In this document: in pieces, positions 1-11,795 of the stretch
How positions within the stretch are numbered: position 1 is the stretch's first letter
Layout: every line of letters begins with the position of its first letter
DNA from: Ulva prolifera
Lineage: Eukaryota > Chlorophyta > Ulvophyceae > Ulvales > Ulvaceae
Length of the DNA stretch: 64,000 nt
Assembly (NCBI GenBank): GCA_023078555.1
Contig: CM041196.1
Coordinates: 11,674,985-11,738,984, forward strand
Direction: 5' to 3'
Translations under genes and position numbers: made by a program
The notes under the pieces: generated by a model
Seen by the model: the letters and a program-made list of their open reading frames with translations, nothing else
What the model was told of the DNA's origin: nothing
Databases searched by the model: none

Positions 1-985
1 AAGACAGGCCGTGCACGACTGTCTCGGTCCCGCCCTGCGTGCCAACGCCGACCTGCAGCGGCGCCAGGCTCTCCCCGATGCCGCGGCCATACTCACGCAG
101 GGCGCACACTGCCGCGAACCGGTACCAGGTCTCCCCCACCGCGATCGGCCGCGTTCCACCGTCCGGCTTCTCCAGGCCGATGAGGAGCCCGTCCAGCAGG
201 AACGTCTCCCGTGGCAGCATGCCGGACAGCATGTGGTTGACGACTGCCAGCAGCGCGTCGGTGGCTGCGTCCGAGGATTGGCATGCTGCGCAGATCATCT
301 CGAACGTCCAGCCGGACGGGCCGGCCGATGACCCTCGATGGTGTGCGCTCACGGCGGCCACCGCCGCCACCAGCGCCTCCCGTGTCAGGCACAGAGCGGG
401 GACATCCGGGTGCAGCTCCAGAGGAGCCGGCGGATCTACTGGTGGGAACAATGCGCGCAGACCGGCTTGGACCTCTGGGGACCGCGCATCTGCGGGCTTG
501 CTATCCTGCAATCCGCGGCCAGCTTTGTGATTGGATCGCTTGATGCGCAAGCATCTGTCGATGTGTTGCGCCTGCAGCTGATCTGCAGACATGGGAGCTT
601 TGTGTCTCCCGGGCCAGTGGCCGGGCGACGTGTCCTCCCACATCTCCACGGGCAGCCCAAGGGCGTAGTCGCGGCACCGCGCTGCCGCCGCTTTCTCAGA
701 GCGCCGCCCCCTGCTGTACGCTAGCAGGCGCATGTGCAGGCGCATGAGCTCCTCGAAAGCGGCAACAACCTCCTCTCGCGCGCTGTCGCCGCGCGCATGC
801 GTGCACGCGTCGGCCACCAGCTCCCACACACTTGTGCACGACTCGGCCCCAGCTGGGCGGCCGGGGGGACATGCTGCGTCAGGCGCAGCCGTGGGGCCGC
901 GTTGGCCCGCTGCACTGGCGGGGCCGATGCAGCCGCACGCAGCCCGGCCTGTCTGCGGGTGCCCGCCCGCTGCGACTGGCTACCT
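1..985 (-). mobile_element. Reverse transcriptase element, 5' part, runs off the left edge
   Basis: One minus-strand frame stays open from about 985 to base 1 (about 328 codons) and continues beyond the window. Its downstream end has reverse-transcriptase character: a KPDGGTRPIAVGET stretch near 145-190 and a QVGVGTQGGTETVVHG stretch near 8-54. These resemble the fingers/palm segments of RTs found in algal and protist retroelements. Upstream is a charged helical region (about 580-830) containing VAAFEELMRLHMRLLAYSR. The catalytic YxDD box would lie outside the window. Non-LTR (LINE-like) is my first guess for the class, but I cannot prove it. The GC content is much higher than in the adjacent gypsy element. 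Confidence 0.6.
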
Positions 986-1322
986 GCTCCCCGTCCCTTG
1001 CCTTTCTTCTTACCGCCCCGCCGGGCACGTTGCTGCTTGGCGCTGCCGCCCGTGCCCCCACTGGCCTGCGCAGGGGGGGGAGCGCCGGCGGCCGCTGCGG
1101 CATGGCGATGTGGCCGGCGGGTAGCAGACTGCTTGGTTGCTGCGAGGCCAGGAGGCGGGGGAAGAGGCGGAGAAGGGGTGTCGGTGGAAGCGGGCGGGGG
1201 TGGATGGTGGCACTATGCAGTGCAGTGAGCCCTGTCGTGCTGGCCGTTGCTGGTGGCTGGCGGCTGCTGAGGGGCAGCCGTGGCGAGCTGAGTCTCACCT
1301 GGCACCACATTCAGCGCCGATT

Positions 1323-1595
1323 TTACCTGTTTGCTTGTATCTGCAGAGAGATGAGCCTTGGTAGTCCGCTAGCAGGTGCTGCGCGCCGGCGCTTGGGCTG
1401 TGGAGACCCGCGCGGTGACTCGCGCTGCGCGACTGCGAGCTGTCCATTGTTGTAGTTAACAACTTCATTAGTATCTAGGATGCTACGTTGGTCGGTAATC
1501 AATAGGCTAGGTCGCACGGGCGACAGCGAAGCGTGCCGGCGGTTCAGGTCGCTCAGCTTTGCCTTTGACGGCTCTTTCCGCTTCGGCTTGCCCAT
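1323..1595 (-). CDS. Basic N-terminal exon, possibly of the RT element
   Basis: A 90-residue minus-strand frame begins with MGKPKRKEPSKAKLSD and contains a second basic cluster, PKRRR. Both could be nuclear localisation or nucleic-acid binding signals. It ends at a sequence compatible with a 5' splice site (CAG/GTAAAA on the minus strand). It lies about 340 bp upstream of the open RT frame on the same strand, so it may be the first exon or first ORF of that element. It could instead be an unrelated host exon. I recognise no domain. Confidence 0.3.
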   Translation of the reverse strand: MGKPKRKEPSKAKLSDLNRRHASLSPVRPSLLITDQRSILDTNEVVNYNNGQLAVAQRESPRGSPQPKRRRAAPASGLPRLISLQIQANR

Positions 1596-1763
1596 GGGAC
1601 CCTAGCATTGCAGATATGGCCTAACAAGTATTATCTAATGCCAAGCGCCGAGCCTCCGGGGACTCGACTGCCATGACGAGGACGAGGTCAATCGACACGA
1701 CCAGCAACATACCAACAGACCGATAGGATTCGCCCATCCCAATGTGCATTTCAGAGTGACGTT
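1596..1763. other. Short non-coding junction
   Basis: This stretch separates the minus-strand basic ORF from the plus-strand gag of the gypsy element. I looked here for the 5' LTR and primer-binding site of the gypsy element and found no convincing copy of the 3' LTR sequence. Confidence 0.4.
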
Positions 1764-3059
1764 TTGCATGCGCGTTCGAATTGTCGACAGCTACCTGAGT
1801 GCCAGGTTATTCAACACATCACGACCACATTTTCACGCACTGACCAGCATTTTGCAGCAGCGCAAGAGGCCGCTCTGAATCCGTCGTGCACGCTTAGACA
1901 GTGGCTTGAGGTCATACGTGATTTTTACTTTACAAGTGGCCAATTTAGGCATAACATTGAATTGGCATGGCAACGTTATGATGCCGCTGAGTCTGTCGAT
2001 TTCAATGAGCTTATTCATCATATTACAACATACTACAGATTAATTTTCCTGGATTATGCACACATGCAAGGCAAGCAAAGCCTCCTGAATTTTGCAGGCA
2101 TATTGTTTACGAAGCTTCAGTACCTCATGCAGCCTGCGTGCACATCGGCGTTGGCTGGTACTCTGCGCATGTTTATGCCATTGGCTACTCTGTTGGAGAA
2201 ATTTAATGTAGAGCTTAAACCTGCGATGGGCGGTTGTGCACAGAGCGCGGACGCGACTGCTGTTCACTTTATCACATGGTCCGTCACGCAGCTACAACAA
2301 GTGCGTGAGTCAGCAAACACAGTTAAGCGCTTCGCTGGTGACACACCGGATTATAATATTGATTATGCCATGTTGCACTCAAAGTGCAAACCGCAGCCAC
2401 ATACCCCCGGCGACGCCAAGTTACAGGCGGCGGCTGCTGTATTACCCGGCCCTCCTCTTCATCGCAACACTGGTGTGCAGCCAGGCCGTGGGGGCCAGCC
2501 AAAGGCGGCTAGAGCGGCACACTTCCCGGGGCTTAAGGAGGTGGCCAACTCCACAGAAGAGGCGGTCGTTAGGCCGTGGGTCGAGGACTTCTGCAGAAAT
2601 GCGGCGGCACCACAGGATTTGCGCAAGGCACTTAGCCTAGAATTACAGGGTGGCCCCACTTCTGTTCATGGTGCCTTGGCGAGGGCGACCACCCCCTTAC
2701 CGCCGGGCGTACAGGCCACATTTGTTTATTGTGCCACCATGATGTTGCGCATGTACTACCTGTACCCCTTTAAGCAATGCTTCCTCTGCCCATCTGCGAG
2801 GCAGAACCCGCAGGCGGGGTTACACCAGCTCAGCCATTGCGCCGCCTTCTTATCAGCCGTGCCACTGGACGCCCGCGAGGCATTCTTTGTGGAGGAATTC
2901 AACAAGCAGCGGGCTCTCACTCCGATGCCCCCGCAGTACACCAGCCCCCCAGCCCGGTGTCGAGATGGCAAGAGGAACCGGTATGACCCCATCCGCAAGG
3001 GGACTGGCAATCACCCCAAGCGGACACGCAATGATCAGTCACAGCAACATGTCCGCTGA
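1764..3059 (+). CDS. Gypsy gag-like protein
   Basis: A 431-residue frame at the 5' end of the gypsy fossil. The first half is helical and rich in hydrophobic residues, as expected of a capsid domain. A Cys/His cluster near residue 340 (CFLC followed by H and C residues) is a possible zinc-binding site but does not match the standard CCHC knuckle. The C-terminus is basic (KRNRYDPIRKGTGNHPKRTR), fitting nucleic-acid binding. Assignment as gag rests mainly on position, size and the following protease. Confidence 0.6.
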   Translation: MHARSNCRQLPECQVIQHITTTFSRTDQHFAAAQEAALNPSCTLRQWLEVIRDFYFTSGQFRHNIELAWQRYDAAESVDFNELIHHITTYYRLIFLDYAHMQGKQSLLNFAGILFTKLQYLMQPACTSALAGTLRMFMPLATLLEKFNVELKPAMGGCAQSADATAVHFITWSVTQLQQVRESANTVKRFAGDTPDYNIDYAMLHSKCKPQPHTPGDAKLQAAAAVLPGPPLHRNTGVQPGRGGQPKAARAAHFPGLKEVANSTEEAVVRPWVEDFCRNAAAPQDLRKALSLELQGGPTSVHGALARATTPLPPGVQATFVYCATMMLRMYYLYPFKQCFLCPSARQNPQAGLHQLSHCAAFLSAVPLDAREAFFVEEFNKQRALTPMPPQYTSPPARCRDGKRNRYDPIRKGTGNHPKRTRNDQSQQHVR

Positions 3060-3164
3060 GACGAAGGCAAGCCTCCCATTGCGTGCCCACAATGGGCGGC
3101 AGCGCCACATGTACTGGCACCTCATTTATCTCCACCACATACAACTTGTTTTGATTCGTCCGTC

Positions 3165-4040
3165 ATGTCAAGCTCGGCATCGTTATTTGACCTGCACAAA
3201 CTCAATGAGAACATTGTGGTTACACTGCCTTGCACTGCCGAAGCGCAAGTTGCCATTCGGCACATACACACCATTGATATGCATCAGCACAAAATTACGG
3301 TGGTAGTGCCCGCTCGTATCTTTGAGTCTTCCACCGTTATACCGTTCCTAAGACAACACACACAGACACGGGTGGATGAGGCACGCAACTTATTGCAATT
3401 CACTTCCGGCGCCCCCGTCCCCGGGCACCAGAAATACCATGTGTGCACAATGGTGAGCAACCAGCGATTATCAATATTACCATCGAAGAAGGCGGCGGTG
3501 TCTGTACAACCAGCATCCTTTGTTGATTTGGTGTGCACAATGCCGACCCGCATTCATGGCCACTTTGCCCAAGCACTGGTCGACACGGCAGCAAATCATA
3601 GCATGGTAACGCGCGGGTTCTTGGATCGCCATAGCATTGCATACACTGCTTTGCAGAGTGTCACGGTCGGTATCTCCGGATCTGAGGCATTATGCTTGGG
3701 CAAGGTTGTTCTAAATACGCGAGTTGGGCGCCGTGTTATTAGTGTGAAATTCAGTGTGGTGGACTCGCTACCTGCGGCCACCGGATCATATCAGCCGAAC
3801 GAGGCCCTGTTCGCTTTGGATGTCATATCTGCAGTCGACATGTCCATCACATTCAAACACCCGTGCATTGCCGTATATGTACCCCCGCTGCGGAGCGGGC
3901 GTCGTAAGAAAGGCAAACCCTACTTCCATATTATCCATGCTGGTCATTCGAAATTCACAAGTGAGTCTAGCACACAAGATGATTTTATGTGTTCGCAGCG
4001 TGAGCTGAAAGCATTGACTAGCAAGGCCAAACATGGCTAG
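3165..4040 (+). CDS. Gypsy retropepsin (aspartic protease) region
   Basis: The frame contains an LVDTAANHSMV motif near 3,580-3,610. This matches the catalytic D-T/S-G/A signature of retroviral-type aspartic proteases, followed by a typical beta-rich sequence. In the family the enzyme acts as a homodimer and cuts the Gag-Pol polyprotein. It lies between gag and RT, as expected. Confidence 0.75.
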   Translation: MSSSASLFDLHKLNENIVVTLPCTAEAQVAIRHIHTIDMHQHKITVVVPARIFESSTVIPFLRQHTQTRVDEARNLLQFTSGAPVPGHQKYHVCTMVSNQRLSILPSKKAAVSVQPASFVDLVCTMPTRIHGHFAQALVDTAANHSMVTRGFLDRHSIAYTALQSVTVGISGSEALCLGKVVLNTRVGRRVISVKFSVVDSLPAATGSYQPNEALFALDVISAVDMSITFKHPCIAVYVPPLRSGRRKKGKPYFHIIHAGHSKFTSESSTQDDFMCSQRELKALTSKAKHG

Positions 4041-4052
4041 CAACCCTTATAT

Positions 4053-5555
4053 GTGGCTCATATTAGGCCCACAGTCGCGACATCCCCGATCTGTTGTGCT
4101 GGCACAAAGAAGAAAGGCTGTTTGTCGGAGCAGGTTGCTCCCGCTCATGTCCCGCAAGACACATCGAACATTCCTGCCTGCATTAAGTCTGTTGTTGACA
4201 AACATGAAGGCGAGGGCGGCACTTTAGGCCCTCCCCCGCCGAACACGTCTGCGTCCGGTTTTGAAATGGATATTGATTTGTTGCCGGGCACCCGCCCGAG
4301 GGCCGCGCGCCAGTATAGACTCACACCCCGCGAGACTCTGGAGTTGGAAAAGCAGCTCAATCACTTGCTTACCATGGGCTGGGTGCAGCCCTCTGTATCT
4401 CCATGGGCGAGTTGTGTTCTATTTGCAGCCAGGCCTGGGGGCAAGCTTCGCCTTTGCATTGATTACAGGTATCTGAATGAACACACTGTTAAAAACACCG
4501 ACCCGCTACCACGCATTGACACGCTGTTGGACCAATTACAAGGACATAATTTTTTCTCAGCACTTGGTTTGCATTCGGGTTACCATCAAATCCGGTTGTC
4601 GTCAGCGGCGGGAACAAAGACTGCTTTTCGAACACCCGACGGTTTGTATGAATGGAAAGTCATGCCTTTTGGTCTGTCAATGCCCCTTCAGTGTTTCAGC
4701 ACGCAATGCACGTTGTTCTAAAGGGGCTCATAGGTAAAATCTGCTTGGCTTACCTTGATGACATTGTCGTATTAGCACGATCTGACGAAGAGCATGCCAA
4801 ACACCTTGTCCTTGTGTTAACCAGATTGGCTTAACACAAGTTTTACTGCAATATAGACAAGTGTCAATTTGCCTTGCAAGAAATTAAATACTTAGGACAT
4901 GTTGTCACTGCCGACACGGTCCAACCTGATCCATACAAAGTTCAAGTGCTGCAAGATTGGCCGGTGGCAGACTTGCAAAAGTCCACAAACAATATTAGGT
5001 CATTCCTGGGCCTAGCCGGATACTTTAGGAGATTTTTTCCAAACTTTCCAACCCTAGCTGCACCCTTACTCCAGCGCGTTAGCTCCAAGGAAAACATTCC
5101 CTGGACGAAGTAATGTGATGCAGCATTTGTGAACATCACAAATGCATTGGTCAATGCTACAGTTATGCGGCACGCGGACAAACCATTTCACATTTACACC
5201 GACGCATCGGACTATGCTTACGGGGCTGTACTTACCCAGCAACATGAGGACACACTTTGTTCTGTTGCTTGGATAGGCCGCAAGATGAATAGAGCCGAGG
5301 AAAATTATTATACTCTTGAAAAAGAGTTGGGGGCAATTGTATTTGCACACAGGCAGTGGCGATGTTATTTGGAAAATAACCATACAGTTTTTATTCATTT
5401 AGACCACAACCCCCTTCGGTTTTTACAGACTCAGAAAAAGCTGTCGGGCAAACATGCCCGATGGCTCGAGTCATTATCACGCATTGACTGGAAAATACCT
5501 TATATTCCGGGTGACAAGAATGTTGTGGCTGATGCTGTTAGTCGTGCCACACACT
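4053..5555 (+). CDS. Gypsy RT and RNase H region (fossil)
   Basis: RT signatures are clear: RLCIDYRYLNEHTVKN and LHSGYHQI (about 4,450-4,600), TAFRTPDGLYEWKVMPFGL (about 4,620-4,670) and the catalytic YLDDIVVLA box (about 4,755). RNase H follows with HIYTDASDYAYGAVL (about 5,190) and ends in VADAVSR, the usual link to the integrase zinc finger. The copia element is inserted exactly after this link. Broken; treated as a fossil. Confidence 0.85.
5551..5555. repeat. Target-site duplication ACACT (left)
   Basis: The five bases before the left copia LTR are ACACT, and the same five bases follow the right LTR at 12,143-12,147. A 5-bp duplication is the normal footprint of copia integrase. Confidence 0.95.
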
Positions 5556-5902
5556 TGTCAGAAATGCTCTATTGTCAGGTCAGACGCGCAGTCTTTCACA
5601 CAGGTCAGGTCACGGCAGCCAGCGTTCCATACCTGCTGCGCACAGAGGTAGAACCGAGGAACGCTATAAGGAGAGTGCTAGCACCGGGAAACAGAAAGGA
5701 GAAATGGTTACAGATCTCCGTGTGCACATGCTTATATGCACACTGAACACACAAGGTTACGGCGGGAAACCCTCGCGGGATCTCTCTCACTACATCGAGA
5801 CAATCACGGCTGGCGGCTTACCCCTGCACTGGATCCGCGGATCGTCCGTGCATGGGTGCACCTGTCACCACACTGCTGCCCGCAGGCTCATGCATTGTGA
5901 CA
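5556..5902 (-). repeat. Copia A 3' LTR (left copy)
   Basis: 347 bp, matching 11,796-12,142 at all but about two positions. The terminal inverted pair is TGTCA/TGACA. The minus strand is the sense strand. Confidence 0.97.
5731..5738 (-). promoter_or_regulatory. TATA-like box in copia A 3' LTR
   Basis: CATATAAG on the sense strand. The same octamer sits at the equivalent place in every LTR of this family in the window (11,971-11,978, 19,479-19,486, 22,250-22,257, 28,261-28,268), including the old solo LTR. It is the best candidate for the LTR promoter core. Confidence 0.55.
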
Positions 5903-5915
5903 CTCCCCCATAAAC
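5903..5915 (-). other. Copia A polypurine tract
   Basis: The minus strand reads TTTATGGGGGAG immediately before the 3' LTR. This is the standard position of the plus-strand primer in LTR retroelements. The same tract precedes the copia C 3' LTR at 22,424. Confidence 0.8.
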
Positions 5916-5919
5916 CCTG

Positions 5920-8900
5920 CTACGTCTCCACTAGCTGGAGTTTATTACGAACTTCTAGCAAAGCAGGTCCGGGCAGCACTTTAGTAAACACATCCGCTAA
6001 CTGATCAACAGTGCCTACCCATGCTACCTTAAGTTCATCCATCTGGACATATTCCCGCACTCGCAAGTGCCGCACACGAATGTGCTTGGATCTGTCAGTG
6101 GACACAGCATTCACAGCCAAGATATTGGCACTCTTATTGTCACCCCACAGAGTCGGCTTATGCGGCGAGTTTTAAATCGAGAACGAGTTTTAAATCGAGA
6201 AGCAATTGCTTCACCCACATTAACTCGTTGGCTGTTGCACTCATCGCAATGAGTTCAGCCTCTGTTGTGTCCCCAGCCACTATACTCTGCTTCTTCGAAC
6301 GCCAGAGAACACAGTTCCCATGCACCCGAATAACCATACCAGACACGCTTTTCAGATCAGCAGAGTTCGCAAAATCTGCATCTGAAAAAGCCTCTAATAA
6401 ACACCCGTGTCCCTCAGAGCCTACAAATTTTATTCCTAATTTCTTTGTGGACTGCAGGTATCTCAGAACATGTTGCACGGCAGACCAATGTTCCTTTAGA
6501 CTACTAGACATGTGCCGGGCCAGGGCATGTGCCACATAGCTCAGGTCAGGTCGTGTCACTCCTGCAATATACTGGATGCTCCCTACAGCACTCATGAACC
6601 TGGAATGCTCAGCAGCACTGGCTTTCTCCAGGTCAGGATGCTCTTTCACACTCCTTAGTTGTTGCCGCGGCACTAAGGGAGTGGGAGATTTGCGACAGTC
6701 AGACATACTGTACTTTTCAAGAAAGTTCTGGATTTTGTTTCGTTGTGTCATGATGATCGTTTTGGCCTTGCGATCACGCATGATCTCTGTGCCAAGTGCC
6801 CATGCAAGTTCTCCTAGGTCTCTGCCCTCAAATTTCGTGAGAATGATATCGACAAGTTCTTGCAGCCCCGCAGAGCTGCTGAAAATGAACAAGTCATCAA
6901 CCCATAAGAAAACGAAGCAACGACCAGATGTTCTAACATACAGTCCGGGATCACTTTGTGCGCACACAAATCCCATCTCAGCTAAGACCTTTATTAAAGC
7001 TTTATGCCACTCGCGAGCGGCTTGCTTCAGGCCATTCAAGGTTTTATGCAATCGCCATACATGTGCTGTCCCATCAGTGAAGAACGGGGGCTGTTCAACG
7101 AACACTTCCTCCTCCAGCTCACCATTCAGAAAAGCGCACTGAATGTCTATATGCCTAATCTCTAAATCTTCCTGAGCAGCAACTGACAGCAACACACGCA
7201 GTGTCGCATAACTACCAACAGGAGACCAAGTCTCAAAGAAGTCAATCCCTTCTACCTGAGAAAAACCACGCGCTACATAACGTGCCTTATAGCGCTGAAT
7301 CTCCCCCGCAGGCCCACGCTTAATCTTAAGCACCCATTTGCCCGAGATAGCCCGTTTGCCCGCAGGCAGATAGAACAACCCGAAGGTTCCGTGCTCACCC
7401 AGTGCATCTACCTCCTCCTGCATGGCACGCAGCCATGCATCCCTGTCAGCACTCGCGAGCGCTTCCTTCAAAGAAGGCATATCAGGGTCGGAGGGCTTCT
7501 GCTTCCTGGCGGCAGCTGCTCTGCGCGACCCACAACGCTGAGCATTCTGCTGCTCGCCAGACTCCACATGCTGAGGCTTCAGGCCTGCACAGGACACTCC
7601 ACAGTCAGCCGCGGCTGATGTGTCCTGGTTGCAGTCTAGAACATCAATAGCAGCTACAACTGTCTCACTACTAGCAATGTCAGAGCCCGCAGGCGCATGC
7701 ATATGCACAGCTGCTACATCCGCAGCCAATGGAACAAGGCGTCTGCGTACAAGAGGATTCATTTTTATGCGAGGCAAGGCGGCTGGAATGGCCCTCACCT
7801 CGTCAGGCAAATCAACCCCAACTGCGGCTGAGGGGTCCGGATCCTCTCCCCCTAATTCGGACCCGGTCTCCACCTCATCTGGCTCATCCTCCCAGAAGGG
7901 CCTCGGCGCCTCAGCTCCTCGCAGGGGCTGAGCAACTGCCCCCGCGCCAGATGCTGAGGCCGCTGCCGAATTACTTCCGGAACGGACCCGCTGAGCCTCC
8001 AGATTCTGATGGGCCGCAGCCCGTTCATCATCTGAGACGGTGTAGTCCATGCGATGTTCATCATCGTCGTCATAGATGCCAGGACTGTCGTCATCCTCCT
8101 CCATGTCGTCATCAGACGCACTGATAGACATTTGAACAGGGAACGCAACTTCTACACCGGGGTCGTGCAACACAGCGTTGCGCGTGACAACATACTGCGC
8201 AGTGCGGGAGGGCGTGGCGACAGGGTGATGCACTTCGCCGCGCACACGAGGGGGGACAGGGACGCCAGGGTGAGCAGCAGCTCTGGATGTCGCACGCGTG
8301 CGATGCAAAACTGCTCTGGCTATTTCCGGTGTTGCCCTAGCAGGGTCACGTCGGATAATCTCCGCAGAGGAGCCATCTCCAAATCGTGGTGAGTACACGT
8401 CAGGACTGGGCTCAGGGTTGTCCTGCCGGAATGTCATTTCCGTGACAGGGACCCTACCATGACCAGGGGGGGTGTGAAGCTGGTCACGCAGACGGCGCAA
8501 CACTCCCCCATCATATGTGTGCTCTGCCGCGAAAGAAGGGACATCAGCATCAGTCACACGCTCACCCTCATCGTCCCCCTCGAAGGCAACCGTATAGGAG
8601 TTCGCAAACTCCTCAGGTTCCCTCTTGTCCACAACGGCGGACGCATCGTACTTACGTACGTGCCGGATCATCTGATCCGCAGTGCACATGACCTGACGCA
8701 CAACAAAAACCCTACCCCCAGGAACATCCTGGGCGTACACACGCTGCATGCTGGGGCCCAGACCAGCCCCGACCCAGTATGCAGGCACACCCCGGGGGGA
8801 CAACTTCCGCAGCTTGTCATCCCTAGGGTATGCATACACCTCAACCCCCCACGGACGCTGCTGCCGCAGCAGATCTTGGAACACCTCAACGGAGGTGTCC

Positions 8901-11488
8901 CTGAAAAAGGCCATATAAGGAATAATATCCTTATCACAAGACCGCACTAAAAACTCATCTAATTCTGTCGTCGCAAGCAACTTGTACTTGCGTTTCTCCT
9001 CATCCCTCAACTTATCGCGCTCGGCCTTTTTCATGCGCTTTCCCTTCCCCAGGCTTTTCTCAGCTTCGTCAACATCCGCAGATGCGTTGACAGCATGCTG
9101 ACCTTTCAAGCCCTTGAGGATGCTCGCCAATTTGTCATGGTACAATGCCGACAACGGCGTGAGATTGTGCCCATGAACAACACTGGCGAGGCATTCAATC
9201 CACAGGAACAGAGGCCGGCCGCTCGCGAGCAGCACAGCACGGAGTGACTTGAAAGCCACGCCGATCCTCCTCTCGATCATGCCATTACAGCGATGAGCGG
9301 CTGTGGGGGTCAAGCGGTGAGTTATACCACGACGCTGGAGGTAGAGTTTTAAGGCCGCAACCATGAACTCTCCCCCTTTGTCAGTGTGCAGGATGCGCAC
9401 ACCCGGCTCACCTGGTTTCACCACATTCACCCGAATGCGCTCTATAATGTAAGAGATCATGGCCGCAGCCTCACTCTTTTTGCGCAGACCGACCACGAAA
9501 GTATAACGGGTAAAGGCACACATCACAAACAAAACATATTTCACACCACCAATTCCTACTGGAGAGACAGGACCAGCTAAATCGGCATGCAGTTGCTCAC
9601 CAGGCCACTTGGCCTGACCCATGAGCTCACGATCATTGGCAGAAAAGTTACCCGCAGGCACTTTGCCAATTCTGCAGCCGTGACACCGATTTCCTAGTGG
9701 CTCGGAATCGACATCCAAATTCAAATGACCATAGAATTCACTGTTGGATTGCATGCGCTTTAGAACCCAAATAGACTGGTGAAAAGACAAGTGTGCTAGA
9801 AAAGCAGGTTCCAGCAAGTATGCATCATGCGGGACCTCAGCTCCCCCAGCATTGGGTCGCTTCAGGTCAATGGCCGCGACCGCCACATGATGCCACTGCT
9901 GTTGATCCTCAATAACTGAGGTCGGACTGCTCTGGTTAGACCAGACTACCCCCCTATTGACAGGCGCACCGACGAGAATTGGTTTGGTCTCTACTGCCAT
10001 TTTGAACGCAAAGACAGGGTGACCATCCACATCTAGTTCCTGATATTTGACGTCATCCTCTACGTCGGTAGCCATATCACCCAGACCAGGAACATACAAC
10101 ACATTTCTACGCGTATCTAGGAACATCTTCTCATGTCTAAGACCCATTGTGCTGAGCAGGTTGTACGGACATTCAGGAGCATAGTAAACACCAGGGATTT
10201 CCACATCCAGCGGATGCTTCTTCCCATGCTTGTCCACATAAGTACCCAGGTTCACCTGAATGGTTCCCATGCCCATGATAGAGAGCTGCCCTGGTCCCGC
10301 GAGATTGGCAACTTTCTGACACGGACCGTACTCAGTGAACATTTCACGATTTCCTACTATATGCATGTCCGACCCACTATCAACAATGATGTTCCACGGC
10401 AGAGACGCGTCCGGCTGTGGATACTTGGCAGGCATTTCTATAGTGCAAACATCCTTGGCCGCAGCCTGTTTGCGTTGGGGGCAGTTCGCACGCAAATGTC
10501 CCTTCTTCTTGCAGAAGAAACAGGTCCTGGTCTCCTCGCGAGGAGCCTGGCCGGCTGCGAGGGCAGCGACCACAGGACCATCACCACGGTGCTGCTTGCG
10601 CCAGCCATGGCCTGGTTTGCCCGCGGGCGCCCCAGACCTAGCCTGCAGCTGCCGCTGTTGTTTGAGCAAGTCAGCATGCTCAGTCAAACGTGATATGATC
10701 ACATGAGGGGAGGAGTGTTGAACTTCGCCGCGCACAGCGTTGAACTCCTCCCCCACCTCTAACAGTTTCAGACGAAGCCATCGCTGGCCCACATCGGCAC
10801 CTAGTGCCTCCAGTTGAGTGTAAACACTCATCACATCACCACAATATGTCGCAACATCTCTATTGTTTTGTGATAAAGAATTAAACCGACTCCACAGTCT
10901 GTGAATTTCGGCTTCGGTGCTAGGTCTGTACTTGGCAGTCAAGTAAGACCATGCTTCACACAGGTGTGACATGCGATAGACAGTCGTCCTATCCGCGTCA
11001 GGCAAAGACATTAGGACCTGTGTCCTCGCCCTAGCATGAACACGCTGTTCGTCCGCAGACGGTGCGTGCTGCAACAGATGATCTAACTCGAATTGGCCTA
11101 ACCACAAAAAGACTTTCTGTTCGTACGCAACGAAACTTTCAGTCTTAAAATTCCATTCAGGGAGTTTTCCTTTAGTCAGATCAGGTTCGCTACGTCCCCG
11201 AGATGCACGCAGCGCCTCGGTCAACGTTTGGAGTGATATGAAAGACTCAGTGTGACCAGGATCGTTCACAACATGAGAGGAAAAAGGCACCTGCTGGCTG
11301 CTCTGCCCAGTATGGGAAGAGGGTCGTGGCCGGACAATTCGTCCGCCCCGGAGCAACATACCCGCAGGCTGTTCTCCGTCAGGGAGCTGCTGGTCAGCGT
11401 CCCTGTCGACGAGAGGCTGCTGGTCAGCATCGTCACGCCTCTCCTCGCGAGGAGAGTTGGCGTTGGAGTTGGCATTAGAAAGAGACAT
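5920..11488 (-). CDS. Copia A gag-pol polyprotein
   Basis: One frame of 1,776 codons starts with MSLSNANSNANSPREE at 11,488. Parts by approximate residue: gag to about 335, with a CCHC knuckle CFFCKKKGHLRANC at about 319-333; protease IIVDSGSDMHIV at about 370; integrase zinc-finger region about 560-610 and core with D at about 638, D at about 700 (LHTDKGGEF) and E at about 738 (NGMIERR). RT follows from about 1,370 with a WVDDLFIF active site near 1,528, then RNase H with SDADFAN near 1,703. Integrase before RT is diagnostic of Ty1/copia. The C-terminal piece of RNase H, with the TVDQLADVFTK motif, lies near 5,920-6,120. Close to whole, with about one break. Confidence 0.95.
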
Positions 11489-11779
11489 CCTGCATTAGGA
11501 CAGACGGTTGTTGGTTGCGCGCAGCAACTAACCGGTGGGATGGCTCGCAAGCCGACAGGTTGAGAAAAATAAGCGAACGCGTTCGCTTTTCTCAGCGCTG
11601 ATCATTAAAACAAGCTTCTCGAATTGTGTCTAACAACAATATACTACGAGAAAGCTAAATGATGCCTGCGCTTTTGACCGCAGTCTGAGCGCCGGCAGAA
11701 CAGTGGAATGCCCGCCGTGTCTGCGCACAGACATTGGCCGACGGCTTCCCGAACAAGACCATATGCAGACATAACGCTA

Positions 11780-11795
11780 ACATTCATCGATACCA
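11780..11795 (-). other. Copia A primer-binding site
   Basis: Directly inside the 5' LTR the sense strand begins TGGTATCGATGAATG. The first seven bases match the TGGTATC that starts the initiator-Met tRNA primer sites of copia elements; the rest is less similar. Copia C has the same TGGTATC start inside its 5' LTR (28,077-28,083). Confidence 0.6.

Noticed and set aside
1670-1735. Relic of the gypsy 5' LTR end, similar to the bases near 16,295-16,346
   Set aside because: Only short matches (ACTGCCAT with CGAGG, and CAGACCxATAGG) that do not extend. Too weak to call.
8459-10706. Plus-strand frames of 120-190 codons across the copia A interior, for example 8,459-8,950 and 10,133-10,693
   Set aside because: They are antisense to a clear gag-pol frame and recur in copia C only because that copy shares the sequence. 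No family signature.
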